DNA of 64,000 bases from NCBI GenBank assembly GCA_905116865.2, contig CAJHNH020001101.1:289501-353500 (forward strand). Direction: 5' to 3'. Of this stretch, positions 41,501 to 44,422 are shown in pieces. The translations under genes and the position numbers were made by a program. Position 1 is the stretch's first letter. Every line of letters starts with the position of its first letter. The DNA is from Candidula unifasciata (Eukaryota; Mollusca; Gastropoda; Stylommatophora; Geomitridae). The notes under the pieces were generated by a model. That model worked only from the letters and a program-made list of their open reading frames with translations, was not told the DNA's origin and did not search any database.

Positions 41501-44422
41501 GGAAGGAGAGGGCTAAGGATGCCTTGTCTTACATGGGCAGCTCTGTAAGTTTACTGCCAATATTATTTGTTTTATTCATGTGCATTTGGGAATCTTCTGA
41601 GAAGAAAATTCTATAAGGAATGGAAATGGTTGTCCTGTTGTTTAGAAATCATGAAGCCTGAACCGTTGCACTCTGGTGGCAGTATTTGGTTGGGGGGGGG
41701 GGGGGGTGCCCATGGTATTCCCTTTTGGGTTCTGGGTCCCTGTTGGAGAGAGGGGGGGGGGGGAGTAGACTCAATATCCTTTCGCAGGCATGTCATAAAT
41801 ACATAAATACTGACCACCTAAGAGTTTGCTGAAATTTGAAGTGTTGGGCTGAAATGATATCACAGCCTAGCAGTAAACAACAGCAGAGCAAATCAGCTGT
41901 CCTTTTAAGGGCAGGTGCAGAAGAAGAAGAAGTAGAAGAATCCATGGGATCATATTTGTCAGGTGTGTGTTGATGCCTGTTGGGGCTAGGCATCGTAAAA
42001 TAATTTCAAATGTGCACCATATTGGGGACTGCATGGTTAAATGGAGATGAGTTTTCAGTCACTTCAGTTGTGACACAGTCCTGTAATTAGTTATATATTG
42101 CCATGTCTGCTGTCACCTGTTCTCGAAAAGTGTTGTTAAATTCCATTGGTTCCTTGTGCGTCTGGGCAGTGTTTAATAGGCCAGAATATTAATATAGTAA
42201 CTAGAATGGCATTTAGGAAGGTTCTTTATAACCTGAATGGCTTTTTTTTAAAAACATGTTATTATTAAATTATCCAGTAAGTCTCAGGGATAGAGGTCAC
42301 TGGGTCATGGCATGAGTCACCCAATACAGTTTTTTTATTTGGGCCTAGAGGAATGTATTCCATTTATTCTCATGTTTGTTGATTACCCTTTTATATATCT
42401 TTATTATTTTGAGATAACAATTTAAAATTATAGATAGATACATAAAAATTGTTTTTTAATTATTATTGACCTGTGTAATATGAATTACACATTTTTGTGT
42501 GTGTTTATATTTGCTCATTAGTTCTTTAACTCTTATAGTGACAGATATGCCTCAACGCTTGGAAATATGTTTTTTGTTGTTGAAAATAAACTGACTACTG
42601 TGAATTTTGTTTTAGCATGTCAGGTCTACTGATTGAGTTGCCGGGTTGTTTTGATGAAGTTTCCTGTTTCCTGCAGGTACTCAGCGGCATAACTTTCACC
42701 AAGATCGCAGGTATAATCATGCTAGCCTTCTCCAAGTCCCAGCTATTTCAAGTTTTTTACTTCCGGATGTACCTGGCCATCGTATTATTCGGTGCGTGCC
42801 ACGGGCTCATCTTTCTTCCAGTGTTTCTCAGTTATATAGGTAAGTTTAAAAAAATGTCATTTGTCACTAGAATAAGTTTATTTACGTGCTAGTTTGTCAC
42901 TAAAATAAATTTTTTTTTTCACACCATTTGTCACCAGAATGAGTTTATTTTTATGCCATTTGTCAGTAAAGTAAGTTTTCTTTCACACTATTTGTCACCA
43001 GAATAAGTTTATTTGTATGCCAGTTTGTCATTGAAAATCGAGCATGCTCTTCCAAGTGCTCATGTGTTATGTTTATATAATAATATACATAATGAAATAA
43101 TGCATACACACATACATACTCAGTCATACACACTCAAAAATTCACACGTACATACTTTTACATGCTCATTCATACACAGACACATACATATGTACACACA
43201 CACATATTTACATATATGCATGCTTACATACATAAACACACATATCCATCCATACCTACATACACACACATACACACACATGCACACACATCCATACATA
43301 CATGCACATATACACACACACACACATATACACGAAAAAAATAGCAGGAATAATTAATATATGAGATACATGAAACAGGGTCTAGTAATGTGTATAATTT
43401 ATATGGCAGAGACAAGTAATGTGATGCTTTTTGCATGGATAAGTATTATATTAGGGATAACTATTACACATACTAAATGTAGCAGTAATAATTAGCATGT
43501 ATGATACATGTAGCAGGGATAAGTATGTGTACGATGCATGCAACAGGGATATGTAATGTGTATAATACATGTAATATTGATAAGTAGTGTGTATGATACA
43601 GGTAGCAAGGATGAGTAGTATGTATGATACATGTAACAGGGATAAGTAGTGTTATGATACATGTAGCATTGATAAGTAGTGTTATGATACATGTATCAGG
43701 GATAGGTAGCATGTATGATACATACAGCAGGGATAGTTAACAAGCATGATAGATGCATCAGGGATAGGTAGTTTGTTGAGGCATGCAGCAGGGATAAGTA
43801 GCATAAAACATGCAGCAGGAATAACTAGCATGTATGATACATGCAGTGAGGATAAGTAGTGTATATGATACATGCAGCAGGGATAAACTGTGTGATACAT
43901 GCAGCAGGGATAAGTAGTGTGTATGATAGTTGCATCAGGGATAAGTAGTGTGTATGATACATGCAGCAGGGATAAGTAGTGTATATGATACATGCGGCAG
44001 GAATAAGTAGTATGTATGAAACATGTAGTGATGGGGATAAGTAATGTGTATGATACATGTAACGGGGATAAGTAGTTTATATGATATATGCCGCAGGGAT
44101 AAGTAGTGTGTATAATAGTTGCATCAGGGATAAGTAGTGTGTATAATAGTTGCATCAGGGATAAGTAGTGTGTATGAGACATGTAGCGGGGATAAGTAGT
44201 TTACATGATATATGCAGCAAGGATAAGTAATGTGAATGTCATGTGCCAATTTTTTTTCTTTCCTGGCCAGGTCCGCCTGTTAACAAAGCTAAGGTCTTTA
44301 ACAACAAACTCACAGACACAGTCGAAGACACAACAACCAACTCTGAGCAGCACAAACCCAACGGAAACACCCCCCATGTTTACGAGAATCCCCCAGCATA
44401 CGACACAGTTGGCAGCGAATGA
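94..44422 (+). CDS. NPC1: NPC1 cholesterol transporter, 23 coding exons, 5'-partial
   Basis: Spliced CDS of a Niemann-Pick C1 protein. NPC1 is a polytopic protein of late endosome/lysosome membranes that takes cholesterol from NPC2 through its N-terminal domain and exports it with help from a sterol-sensing domain. Exons seen: 94-256, 1647-1952, 3775-3938, 6383-6519, 8117-8228, 12217-12449, 13560-13660, 14956-15122, 18181-18309, 20201-20383, 22118-22232, 24315-24442, 25540-25674, 27408-27497, 29752-29942, 31443-31555, 32244-32370, 37762-37829, 39450-39591, 40037-40268, 41431-41544, 42677-42839, 44271-44422. All have AG/GT borders and compatible phases, and they sum to 3465 nt (1154 residues plus stop). 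Conserved landmarks include [63 protein letters not shown] and FYFRMYLA. The start and about 150 N-terminal residues are outside the window. NPC1L1 or Patched are less likely, because similarity to NPC1 is continuous along the whole length. Confidence 0.97.
836..1160 (-). repeat. dispersed repeat family C copy
   Basis: Shares the block around GGTTCCTTGCCTCTCAGGCA and the GGAGGCAGTGGGTC segment with copies at about 10170, 14508, 17925, 20685, 24745, 32400 and 54240. A short interspersed element of about 300 bp whose tail is rich in GAAGAA. It lies in the first visible intron. Confidence 0.7.
1647..1952 (+). CDS. NPC1: NPC1 exon: proline-rich linker and TM1
   Basis: Residues 55-157. It holds the conserved CSCQDC cysteine motif, then a proline-rich linker (PVPPPVPKP) that joins the N-terminal domain to the membrane core. 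A hydrophobic helix follows ([18 protein letters not shown]), which is TM1. The acceptor is TATTCTACAG and the donor AAG|GTCAGG. Phase is 1 at both borders. Reading on past the donor loses all NPC1 similarity. Confidence 0.95.
2078..2380 (-). repeat. tRNA-derived SINE, family B
   Basis: Read on the minus strand it has a tRNA-like head with a GCGCAGTCGATA A-box region and a GTTTGAAACC B-box region. The conserved body ends near CACGGTTATAAACC. Same family as 20930-21260 and 21690-21990. Confidence 0.7.
2506..2528. repeat. poly-C tract
   Basis: Uninterrupted run of about 23 C residues in an intron. Length is likely uncertain in the assembly. Confidence 0.9.
2880..3125 (-). repeat. tRNA-derived SINE, family A
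   Basis: The minus strand reads GTGTAGTGGCTAGACC, a tRNA A-box-like head, followed by the family-A body with TCACCC and CAGG(A/T)C blocks. Ends at the CTTCAGGCATATTGGG segment seen in other copies. Confidence 0.75.
3775..3938 (+). CDS. NPC1: NPC1 exon: TM1-TM2 loop
   Basis: Residues 157-211, the loop leading into TM2. The end ([16 protein letters not shown]) aligns with the arginine/tryptophan-rich segment just before human TM2 (RWGSFCVRNP). The acceptor is TCAAACCAG and the donor ACG|GTAATA. It ends in phase 0. The first half of the loop is poorly conserved, as in other NPC1 proteins. Confidence 0.94.
4163..4395 (-). repeat. tRNA-derived SINE, family D
   Basis: Shares GTTG(T/C)(A/G)TATCCTTTACAG and the tRNA-like end (on the minus strand GGCGTTGCGAACACGA then a B-box-like block) with copies at 7045-7290, 26424-26665 and 26800-26925. 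Confidence 0.7.
4640..4805 (-). repeat. SINE family A, diverged copy
   Basis: The GGCTATGTGGTC, GGCCACCTTTACTTCCCAGGA and TTTAAGGCTGGGTTGAC blocks of family A are present. The tRNA head is not clear. Confidence 0.6.
5490..5632. repeat. dispersed repeat family E copy
   Basis: Shares the TTGTGCTATAG, TATAGCACAAA and CTTGTTTACTGCAGAG blocks with 24515-24690. It runs directly into the 60-bp tandem array that starts at 5632, so the array may have grown from its end. Confidence 0.6.
5632..6314. repeat. minisatellite, ~59-60-bp unit, 12 copies
   Basis: AGCTCAGTCA recurs at 5641, 5701, 5761, 5821, 5880, 5939, 5998, 6057, 6117, 6176, 6235 and 6296. Unit landmarks are GTTAACAGAACAGGTAGTGC and CTACTGCTGTTATGTGGTAG. 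It lies 70 bp before the TM2 exon, from which it is not clearly derived. Confidence 0.95.
6383..6519 (+). CDS. NPC1: NPC1 exon: TM2 and start of middle luminal domain
   Basis: Residues 212-257. The helix [19 protein letters not shown] is TM2. It is followed by the conserved [11 protein letters not shown] and [12 protein letters not shown], which open the middle luminal domain. The acceptor is GTTTCTGTAG and the donor AC|GTATGT; phase 2 at the end. A 12-unit minisatellite ends about 70 bp upstream. Confidence 0.96.
7045..7290 (-). repeat. tRNA-derived SINE, family D
   Basis: Family-D body (GTGTATCCTTTACAGGACG) and, on the minus strand, a tRNA-like head with CTTAGGTGTTGTGAACGAG and GGTTTGAACCC, a good B-box match. 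Confidence 0.75.
7383..7862. mobile_element. hAT-type MITE with nested SINE
   Basis: The right end (GGTTGAGAACCGCTG) and left end (CGGTGGCCCTCGGCC) are inverted relatives of a typical hAT terminus. They are flanked by 8-bp target duplications GTCTAGTG and GTCTAATG at 7375-7382 and 7863-7870. A family-A SINE (7481-7740) is inserted inside, so the MITE is the older insertion. Confidence 0.65.
7481..7740 (+). repeat. tRNA-derived SINE, family A
   Basis: Head TGTAGCGGCTAGACGC with A-box-like sequence, then the GGTCCTGGGTTTTC B-box region, an A run and the family-A body. Nested in the hAT-type MITE. Confidence 0.8.
8117..8228 (+). CDS. NPC1: NPC1 exon: middle luminal domain
   Basis: Residues 257-294. 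[13 protein letters not shown] matches the conserved PFFRTEQLIIRAP of the middle luminal domain, the part that contacts NPC2. The rest ([20 protein letters not shown]) is variable in the family. The acceptor is CTTCTTTCAG and the donor GAG|GTACTG; phase 0 at the end. Confidence 0.95.
8300..8555 (-). repeat. tRNA-derived SINE, family A
   Basis: Minus-strand copy. The head is at the high-coordinate end (GCAGCGGCTAGACACTCG on that strand), and the body runs to the GGCATATTGGG block. Confidence 0.75.
8560..10165. other. intronic stretch with nothing recognised
   Basis: No exon, RNA gene or known element was recognised apart from a poly-C run near 8645-8660. Short open frames here have no family resemblance. 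Confidence 0.5.
10170..10450 (-). repeat. dispersed repeat family C copy
   Basis: Contains TTGCCTCTTAGGCAGATGC and the flanking blocks of family C in the same order as at 836-1160. Confidence 0.65.
10808..10935. repeat. dispersed repeat family F copy
   Basis: Shares GGTCACAGGGTCATG, GAGTTACCCAGTACA and the GGCCTAGTGGAATGTA block with 42285-42400. A poly-C run is inserted near 10886. Confidence 0.55.
11055..11150 (-). repeat. tRNA-like SINE head
   Basis: The minus strand reads GCGCACTAGCTCAGTTGGTT, a strong tRNA 5' half with A box, followed by a diverged B-box region. No acceptor stem or complete cloverleaf was apparent, so it is a retroposon head, not a tRNA gene. Confidence 0.55.
11462..12216 (+). 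repeat. minisatellite copying the NPC1 acceptor at 12217 (53 bp, 14 copies)
   Basis: Fourteen units precede the exon at 12217. Each holds a pyrimidine-rich stretch, CCCAG (or CCTAG) and the first about 30 nt of the exon (CTGTTAGATCTACAGAATGC). Units from 11680 on are exactly 53 bp apart and nearly identical; the four upstream units are diverged. Splicing to any earlier acceptor reads into TAG at the next unit. Confidence 0.95.
12217..12449 (+). CDS. NPC1: NPC1 exon: middle luminal domain
   Basis: Residues 295-372. It starts LLDLQNAI (human VLDLQIAI), then [15 protein letters not shown] and [15 protein letters not shown], all closely matching NPC1. Two N-glycosylation sequons are visible (NKT, NCT). 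The donor is TT|GTAAGT. The acceptor and about the first 30 nt of the exon are copied 14 times in a tandem array directly upstream. Only this last acceptor leads into the full open exon. Confidence 0.96.
12653..13265 (+). pseudogene. truncated mariner transposase remnant
   Basis: The 5' end AGGTCCGACAATTAAC resembles a mariner inverted repeat. A reading from about 12838 gives [20 protein letters not shown] with [10 protein letters not shown]. After a frame change at about 12995 it continues [20 protein letters not shown], then [19 protein letters not shown] and a stop. This is the N-terminal helix-turn-helix half of a mariner transposase. The catalytic half and a 3' terminal repeat were not found, so it is dead. 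Confidence 0.85.
13560..13660 (+). CDS. NPC1: NPC1 exon: middle luminal domain
   Basis: Residues 372-406. It contains [20 protein letters not shown] followed by a YPW and a GGY, nearly identical to the human segment. NDT is a conserved sequon. The acceptor is TCACCACCAG and the donor CAAG|GTATTC; phase 2 in, phase 1 out. Confidence 0.96.
14085..14130. repeat. (GT)n/(TA)n microsatellite
   Basis: Runs of ATGT, GT and TA dinucleotides in the intron between the exons at 13560 and 14956. Confidence 0.85.
14150..14510. repeat. degenerate tandem repeat, ~20-30-bp unit
   Basis: Variants of TTTATTCAGTCATTTGTG recur many times. The array resumes at 14790-14905 after a family-C repeat, so that repeat inserted into a pre-existing array. 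Confidence 0.85.
14508..14765 (+). repeat. dispersed repeat family C copy
   Basis: Plus-strand copy from GGGTTCAGGGGTCCTGCTGT through GCCTAAGAGGCAAGGAACCA to a GAAGAAGAAGAAG tail. It splits the surrounding tandem array. Confidence 0.75.
14790..14905. repeat. continuation of the 14150 tandem array
   Basis: TTATTCAGTCA units resume after the inserted repeat and end 50 bp before the exon at 14956. Confidence 0.8.
14956..15122 (+). CDS. NPC1: NPC1 exon: end of middle luminal domain
   Basis: Residues 406-461. [12 protein letters not shown] and [15 protein letters not shown] align with human ALVITFPVNN and AQAWEKEFINFVKNY. It ends IAFSAE, and the next exon supplies RSIEDE to complete the conserved (S/A)AERSIEDE block. 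The acceptor is TCCCACAG. The donor GTCTTG is weak but required by phase and by the family alignment. Confidence 0.94.
15336..15521. mobile_element. hAT-type MITE (186 bp)
   Basis: Terminal inverted repeats CAGTGATTCCCAAACT (left) and, reverse-complemented, CAGTGTTTTCCAAACT (right). Flanked by a perfect 8-bp target duplication GTCTAATC at 15328-15335 and 15522-15529. No coding capacity, typical of a non-autonomous hAT element. Confidence 0.9.
15600..16085 (-). pseudogene. LINE RNase H-domain remnant
   Basis: The minus strand from about 16000 reads [20 protein letters not shown], then [16 protein letters not shown]. The G-N-x-x-A-D-x-x-A pattern is the RNase H end of a Jockey/R1/I-type LINE. 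Flanks are decayed and no other domain is visible here. Confidence 0.7.
16327..17424 (-). mobile_element. non-autonomous piggyBac-type element
   Basis: The ends CTCTTTCAGGCC (left) and GGCCTCAAAGAG (right) are inverted repeats. Each is bordered by TTAA (16323-16326 and 17425-17428), the piggyBac target site. Inside, the minus strand has a 66-codon frame (16955-17155) reading [15 protein letters not shown] and [12 protein letters not shown], which resembles a piggyBac transposase N-terminus. No catalytic domain remains. Confidence 0.85.
17600..17740 (-). repeat. tRNA-like SINE, family G
   Basis: The minus strand reads CTCTGTGGCTAAGAAGTCAA (A-box-like) and GGTCGTGGGTTCATTTC (B-box-like). A related head is seen near 45228 on the plus strand. 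Confidence 0.55.
17925..18085 (+). repeat. dispersed repeat family C, partial
   Basis: GCTTGAGAAGCAAGGAACTG, AAATAAGTCAGATCTG and ATGAACAACCAGAACTTTTC follow the family-C order. The 5' half is missing. Confidence 0.7.
18181..18309 (+). CDS. NPC1: NPC1 exon: first helix of sterol-sensing domain
   Basis: Residues 462-504. [18 protein letters not shown] leads into TM3 ([14 protein letters not shown]), the first helix of the sterol-sensing domain. The acceptor is ATCTTTCAG and the donor ATCCTG|GTTAGT. About 40 nt of the exon end together with this donor recur in five further full copies and one partial copy downstream. Reading past the donor meets TAA after seven codons. Confidence 0.95.
18268..19235 (+). 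repeat. tandem array copying the NPC1 donor at 18310
   Basis: The exon end ACCATCTGC(T/C)TGGGACAG through ATCCTG|GTTAGT plus the following intron recurs from 18407, 18556, 18715, 18866 and 19024, with a partial last unit near 19208. Spacing is 139-184 bp. The last unit ends ATCTG|GTAAGT, a stronger donor than the exon's own. Reading past the first donor gives TAA after seven codons. Confidence 0.92.
19440..19790 (+). pseudogene. possible LINE fragment
   Basis: Broken frames read stretches such as [19 protein letters not shown], with a loose likeness to the late part of RTE-like LINE proteins. No RT motif is visible, so this call is weak. Confidence 0.25.
20201..20383 (+). CDS. NPC1: NPC1 exon: sterol-sensing domain TM4-TM5
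   Basis: Residues 505-565. It carries the core of the sterol-sensing domain: [16 protein letters not shown] (TM4), [13 protein letters not shown] and [17 protein letters not shown] (TM5). The proline of the G-(I/L)-P motif and the aspartate of VGVD, both important in human NPC1, are kept. The acceptor is TTGTTTCAG and the donor CAG|GTATGG; phase 0 on both sides. Confidence 0.97.
20685..20960 (+). repeat. dispersed repeat family C copy with internal poly-G
   Basis: Full-length family-C order from GTGTGGGTTCCGGGGCCCCA to ATGAACAACCAGAACTTTG, with a G run near 20712-20733. It abuts a family-B SINE at about 20930-20945. Confidence 0.8.
20930..21260 (+). repeat. tRNA-derived SINE, family B
   Basis: Head CTGCGCAGTCAATAGGAGG, B-box-like GTGTTCGAAACC, then the body with GGGTACCAGAGTTAACACTC and CACTTATGGTTTATAACCG. 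Tail GAAGAAGAAGG. Confidence 0.8.
21690..21990 (-). repeat. tRNA-derived SINE, family B
   Basis: Reverse copy of the family at 20930. The minus strand reads TTAGCGCAGTCGATAAGAGG, then GTGTTCGAAACCGGGTGGC and the same body. Confidence 0.85.
22118..22232 (+). CDS. NPC1: NPC1 exon: sterol-sensing domain, into TM6
   Basis: Residues 566-604: [20 protein letters not shown] then [18 protein letters not shown]. It matches the cytosolic loop and start of TM6 in the sterol-sensing domain (human PSMFLSSFSETVAFFLG). The acceptor is TTGTTACAG and the donor TTG|GTAAGT; phase 1 out. Confidence 0.96.
22403..22656. mobile_element. hAT-type MITE (254 bp)
   Basis: Ends CAGTGTTCTTCAACC and, reverse-complemented, CAGTGTTCTTTAAAAC. 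Flanking 8-mers CCTCAGAT and CTTTAGAT at 22395-22402 and 22657-22664 match at six of eight positions. Non-coding. Confidence 0.75.
22765..23805 (+). repeat. minisatellite, ~37-bp unit, about 27 copies
   Basis: The unit is ACTGCACTGAAGGTTTGACA then CTGTTGTTCCTCTTCAG, with shorter variants that lose the TGTTGTTCCT part. Each unit contains a pyrimidine-rich stretch followed by CAG, like a 3' splice site. It is not obviously copied from a neighbouring exon. Confidence 0.93.
24048..24245 (+). repeat. tRNA-derived SINE, family A
   Basis: Head TGCGTAGTGCATGGACAC, a T run, then CTCCTAGGTTGACC and CCTGGGAAGTATAGGTGG as in other family-A bodies. It has a duplicated TTCAGATCTGC(G/A)TTGTGT piece. Confidence 0.65.
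24315..24442 (+). CDS. NPC1: NPC1 exon: sterol-sensing domain TM6-TM7
   Basis: Residues 604-646. [20 protein letters not shown] and [20 protein letters not shown] align with the last helices of the sterol-sensing domain. It ends KRQE, the conserved cytosolic flank. The acceptor is CATTTCTAG and the donor GAG|GTGCGT. Confidence 0.96.
24515..24690. repeat. dispersed repeat family E copy
   Basis: Second copy of the element at 5490, with the blocks TTGTGCTGTATGGAG, GAGCTATAGCACAAA and GCCTTGTTTACTGCAGAG. Confidence 0.55.
24745..25025 (+). repeat. dispersed repeat family C copy
   Basis: TGTGTGGGTTCTGGCGACCC through CTCGAGAGGCGAGGAACCAA to GACAAACAACTAGCACTTTC, then an AAAGAAAAAG tail. Confidence 0.75.
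25030..25365. repeat. three ~105-bp tandem units
   Basis: GGAAGTGGA(A/C)(G/A)GCTTAAATGTG recurs at about 25032, 25154 and 25256, with TGTATTTCTTTGTGT and TGCGCATACACACTT blocks in each. Rich in TGTGT. Confidence 0.85.
25540..25674 (+). CDS. NPC1: NPC1 exon: cytosolic loop before TM8, donor tandemly copied
   Basis: Residues 647-691. [10 protein letters not shown] matches human NRLDIFCCVRG, and [11 protein letters not shown] matches LLLKDWMRPIV. The acceptor is GATGTTGCAG and the donor TGTG|GTGAGT. This first donor gives exactly the human spacing between RP and IGLDQ in the next exon. The last 27 nt of the exon and its donor form unit 1 of a 14-unit, 45-bp array. Any later donor would also keep the frame. 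Confidence 0.94.
25648..26277 (+). repeat. NPC1: 14 x 45-bp array copying the NPC1 donor, open in frame
   Basis: Fourteen exact 45-bp units. Unit 1 contains the end of the exon at 25540 and its donor. In the NPC1 frame each unit reads [15 protein letters not shown]. The only amino acid changes are E to D (units 3, 6, 9), S to G (units 6, 10) and M to L (unit 14). Each unit has TGTG|GTGAGT, or GTGGGT in units 6 and 10. The frame is open from the exon through all units to about 26346. Confidence 0.97.
26424..26665 (-). repeat. tRNA-derived SINE, family D
   Basis: GTGTATCCTTTACAGGACAA through GTCAGCTCTTGGTGCCACTG. On the minus strand it has a tRNA-like head with CTTAGGCGTTGCGACAG and GGTTTAATCCC. 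Confidence 0.8.
26800..26925 (-). repeat. SINE family D, truncated
   Basis: GTGTATATCCTTTACAGGAT, GGCATTTTTACATTCATGTA and CGGTCAAGACC correspond to the tail half of family D. The tRNA-like head is absent. Confidence 0.7.
27408..27497 (+). CDS. NPC1: NPC1 exon: TM8
   Basis: Residues 692-721. [14 protein letters not shown] is the bulk of TM8, followed by the conserved [12 protein letters not shown] (human DIGLDQSLSMPD). The acceptor is TGTCTACAG and the donor AAAG|GTATGA. It is 30 codons long with phase 0 on both sides, so it could be skipped without a frameshift. Confidence 0.93.
27985..28235 (-). repeat. tRNA-derived SINE, family A
   Basis: Family-A body (GACCCTTTTCATACATTAGG, CACTTTTACTTCCCAGGATA) with the minus-strand head GGTGTGGTTAGATGCTCC at the high end. 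Confidence 0.75.
28545..29010 (-). pseudogene. LINE 3'-end remnant
   Basis: Read on the minus strand, broken frames give [36 protein letters not shown] and [19 protein letters not shown], the C-terminal block of RTE-like LINE proteins. It ends in an ATGATGATGAT tail. Several stops. Confidence 0.8.
29345..29705. repeat. minisatellite, ~57-bp unit, ~6 copies
   Basis: CACTTTGATGAGGTAACTGG, then AGAAAGAGAAGAACAAAATA and CCTTCCCC repeat. A related single segment occurs at 4530-4630 next to CATTAGAGAGAGCACACAGA. The array ends about 50 bp before the exon at 29752. Confidence 0.9.
29752..29942 (+). CDS. NPC1: NPC1 exon: C-terminal luminal cysteine-rich domain
   Basis: Residues 722-785. It has [20 protein letters not shown] (human [20 protein letters not shown]), then GQNEICG and [11 protein letters not shown]. 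The donor GC|GTAAGT was chosen over an upstream GTCATC because it is stronger and restores the frame of the next exon. Confidence 0.95.
30217..30232. repeat. poly-G tract
   Basis: Run of about 17 G in the intron between the exons at 29752 and 31443. Confidence 0.85.
30400..31110 (-). pseudogene. LINE 3' remnant
   Basis: The minus strand reads [50 protein letters not shown] and LNTIWSYTV, the segment just after the reverse-transcriptase core of RTE-like LINEs. Downstream frames are broken. Confidence 0.85.
31443..31555 (+). CDS. NPC1: NPC1 exon: cysteine-rich luminal domain
   Basis: Residues 785-823. [18 protein letters not shown] matches human SSWIDDYFDWVKPQSSCCR, followed by [11 protein letters not shown] with a sequon. 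The acceptor is AAATTACAG and the donor ACTG|GTATGT; phase 2 in, phase 1 out. Confidence 0.94.
31617..31720 (-). repeat. SINE family A, head fragment
   Basis: The minus-strand head GGAGCCATGGTATCGTGGTG and GGCTAGATGCTCACC, with the family-A spacer. The body is missing. Confidence 0.6.
31763..32243 (+). repeat. tandem array copying the NPC1 acceptor at 32244 (~68 bp)
   Basis: Acceptor-like (C/T)AACA(G/A)AAGTGA recurs near 31773, 31852, 31920, 31988, 32062 and 32131 before the real CAACAG|AAGTGAACG at 32238. The middle units are 68 bp apart. Each unit carries TTTAACTCATGTACTGT. The unit at 31852 has AACAAAAG and so lacks the AG. Confidence 0.9.
32244..32370 (+). CDS. NPC1: NPC1 exon: cysteine-rich luminal domain
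   Basis: Residues 823-865. It contains VDCLECPLN (human DPACVRCRPL) and [20 protein letters not shown] (human [20 protein letters not shown]). The acceptor is TATTCAACAG and the donor AAGG|GTAAGT. The acceptor and exon start are the 3' member of an array with about six degenerate upstream copies. Confidence 0.94.
32400..32650 (-). repeat. dispersed repeat family C copy
   Basis: GGCTGTAAACTCTGGCAG, then CTGGCTTATTTGTATGCAGA, TCAGGCAGATGCA and a GACATGCTTGTTAAG block, the reverse-orientation family-C order. Confidence 0.7.
32780..33200 (-). pseudogene. probable LINE 3' fragment
   Basis: Low-confidence minus-strand remnant with Arg/Lys/Gly-rich pieces, similar in layout to the LINE ends at 28545 and 54450. 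Many stops. Confidence 0.4.
33551..36676. mobile_element. candidate inverted-repeat DNA element
   Basis: Starts CAGGGTTCGTAG and ends CTATGAACCCTG, an inverted pair. The flanks are CCCTAG and CTCTAG. Both ends carry ACCTTGAAAAGCC(G/T)TGAA motifs. The interior holds the 2-kb pyrimidine tract and a LINE 3' scrap ([14 protein letters not shown] at about 36362). The short inverted repeat makes this tentative. Confidence 0.4.
34200..36265. repeat. pyrimidine-rich tract (~2 kb)
   Basis: Most of this stretch is C and T on the plus strand (TCTC, CCTT and C runs), with two short mixed segments (about 34400-34520 and 35040-35340). A run of about 37 G sits at 35587-35623 within it. Long frames here are low-complexity artefacts. 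Confidence 0.85.
37762..37829 (+). CDS. NPC1: NPC1 short exon: luminal domain GHAAY segment
   Basis: Residues 865-888. [20 protein letters not shown] corresponds to human [21 protein letters not shown]. It is only 68 nt, in phase 2 and out phase 1. The acceptor is TTGCTTGCAG and the donor GAG|GTGAGT. The intron before it (32371-37761) is the longest in the gene here, 5.4 kb. Confidence 0.94.
38080..38275 (-). pseudogene. LINE 3' scrap
   Basis: CTAATGGAGCATAGGCCC and CCAACTCATGCCAAGT match 55430-55590 closely. The minus strand reads fragments like those of the other LINE C-termini. Confidence 0.5.
38275..38485. repeat. 45-bp tandem repeat, ~4.5 copies
   Basis: The unit ATTCTCAGCATTGCTCTACA, AAACCACACCTCCATTGTCC, ACCAT repeats and ends at the poly-C tract. 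An older related unit lies at about 38040-38075. Confidence 0.9.
38508..38575. repeat. long poly-C tract
   Basis: About 65 C with only an A and a T as interruptions near its start. True length is probably uncertain. Confidence 0.9.
38710..39010 (-). pseudogene. LINE fragment
   Basis: The minus strand reads [20 protein letters not shown] then [15 protein letters not shown]. The same segment occurs on the plus strand at 50150-50465, so this is a shared LINE family end. Confidence 0.65.
39015..39040. repeat. (TA)n microsatellite
   Basis: About ten TA units in the intron before the exon at 39450. Confidence 0.85.
39450..39591 (+). CDS. NPC1: NPC1 exon: luminal helix before TM9
   Basis: Residues 888-935. 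[20 protein letters not shown] (human [20 protein letters not shown]), then [12 protein letters not shown] and a final VFPY. The acceptor is CTGTATCCAG and the donor ACAG|GTATGT. The sequons NIT and NET are luminal in the family topology. Confidence 0.95.
40037..40268 (+). CDS. NPC1: NPC1 exon: TM9-TM11
   Basis: Residues 935-1012. It opens with [11 protein letters not shown], identical to the human block. Hydrophobic helices follow ([34 protein letters not shown]) and then [12 protein letters not shown]. The acceptor is ATCGACAG and the donor ATG|GTAAGT. Confidence 0.97.
40590..40765 (-). repeat. SINE family A, diverged copy
   Basis: ACTACCATGCTGACCACCTT and CAGGATGTTATTCTG resemble the family-A body. 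The head is degraded. Low certainty. Confidence 0.4.
41431..41544 (+). CDS. NPC1: NPC1 exon: GISVEFCSH segment
   Basis: Residues 1013-1050. [20 protein letters not shown] is one of the most conserved stretches of NPC1; [14 protein letters not shown] follows. It is 38 codons in phase 0 on both sides. The acceptor is GTCCTAACAG and the donor TCT|GTAAGT. Confidence 0.97.
42285..42400. repeat. dispersed repeat family F copy
   Basis: GGTCACTGGGTCATG, GAGTCACCCAATACAG and GGCCTAGAGGAATGTA correspond to 10808-10935. Confidence 0.55.
42677..42839 (+). CDS. NPC1: NPC1 exon: last transmembrane helices
   Basis: Residues 1051-1105. [20 protein letters not shown], then [20 protein letters not shown] and [11 protein letters not shown], matching the final two helices of NPC1. 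The acceptor is TTTCCTGCAG and the donor ATAG|GTAAGT; phase 1 out. About six copies of a 30-bp intronic repeat start 20 bp after the donor. Confidence 0.97.
42858..43035. repeat. ~30-bp tandem repeat, ~6 copies
   Basis: TTTGTCAC(C/T)AGAATAAGTTT with variable T-rich linkers, beginning just after the donor of the exon at 42677. Confidence 0.85.
43090..43340. repeat. (CA)n/(CATA)n microsatellite
   Basis: Imperfect ACAC, CATA and TACA repeats. The frames it creates on both strands are low-complexity. Confidence 0.9.
43470..44255. repeat. minisatellite, ~31-bp unit, ~25 copies
   Basis: Variants of GGATAAGTAGTGTGTATGAT then ACATGCAGCA. The array fills the end of the last intron and stops about 40 bp before the terminal exon's acceptor. 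Confidence 0.93.
44271..44422 (+). CDS. NPC1: NPC1 terminal exon: divergent cytosolic tail
   Basis: Residues 1105-1154 and stop [11 protein letters not shown] matches human GPSVNKAK, after which the tail diverges. It is polar and threonine-rich, and ends [15 protein letters not shown]. It lacks the di-leucine LLNF end of human NPC1. It offers a PPxY motif (PPAY) and a YxxPhi-type signal (YDTV) instead, a plausible alternative lysosomal sorting signal. The acceptor is TCCTGGCCAG. Confidence 0.94.
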
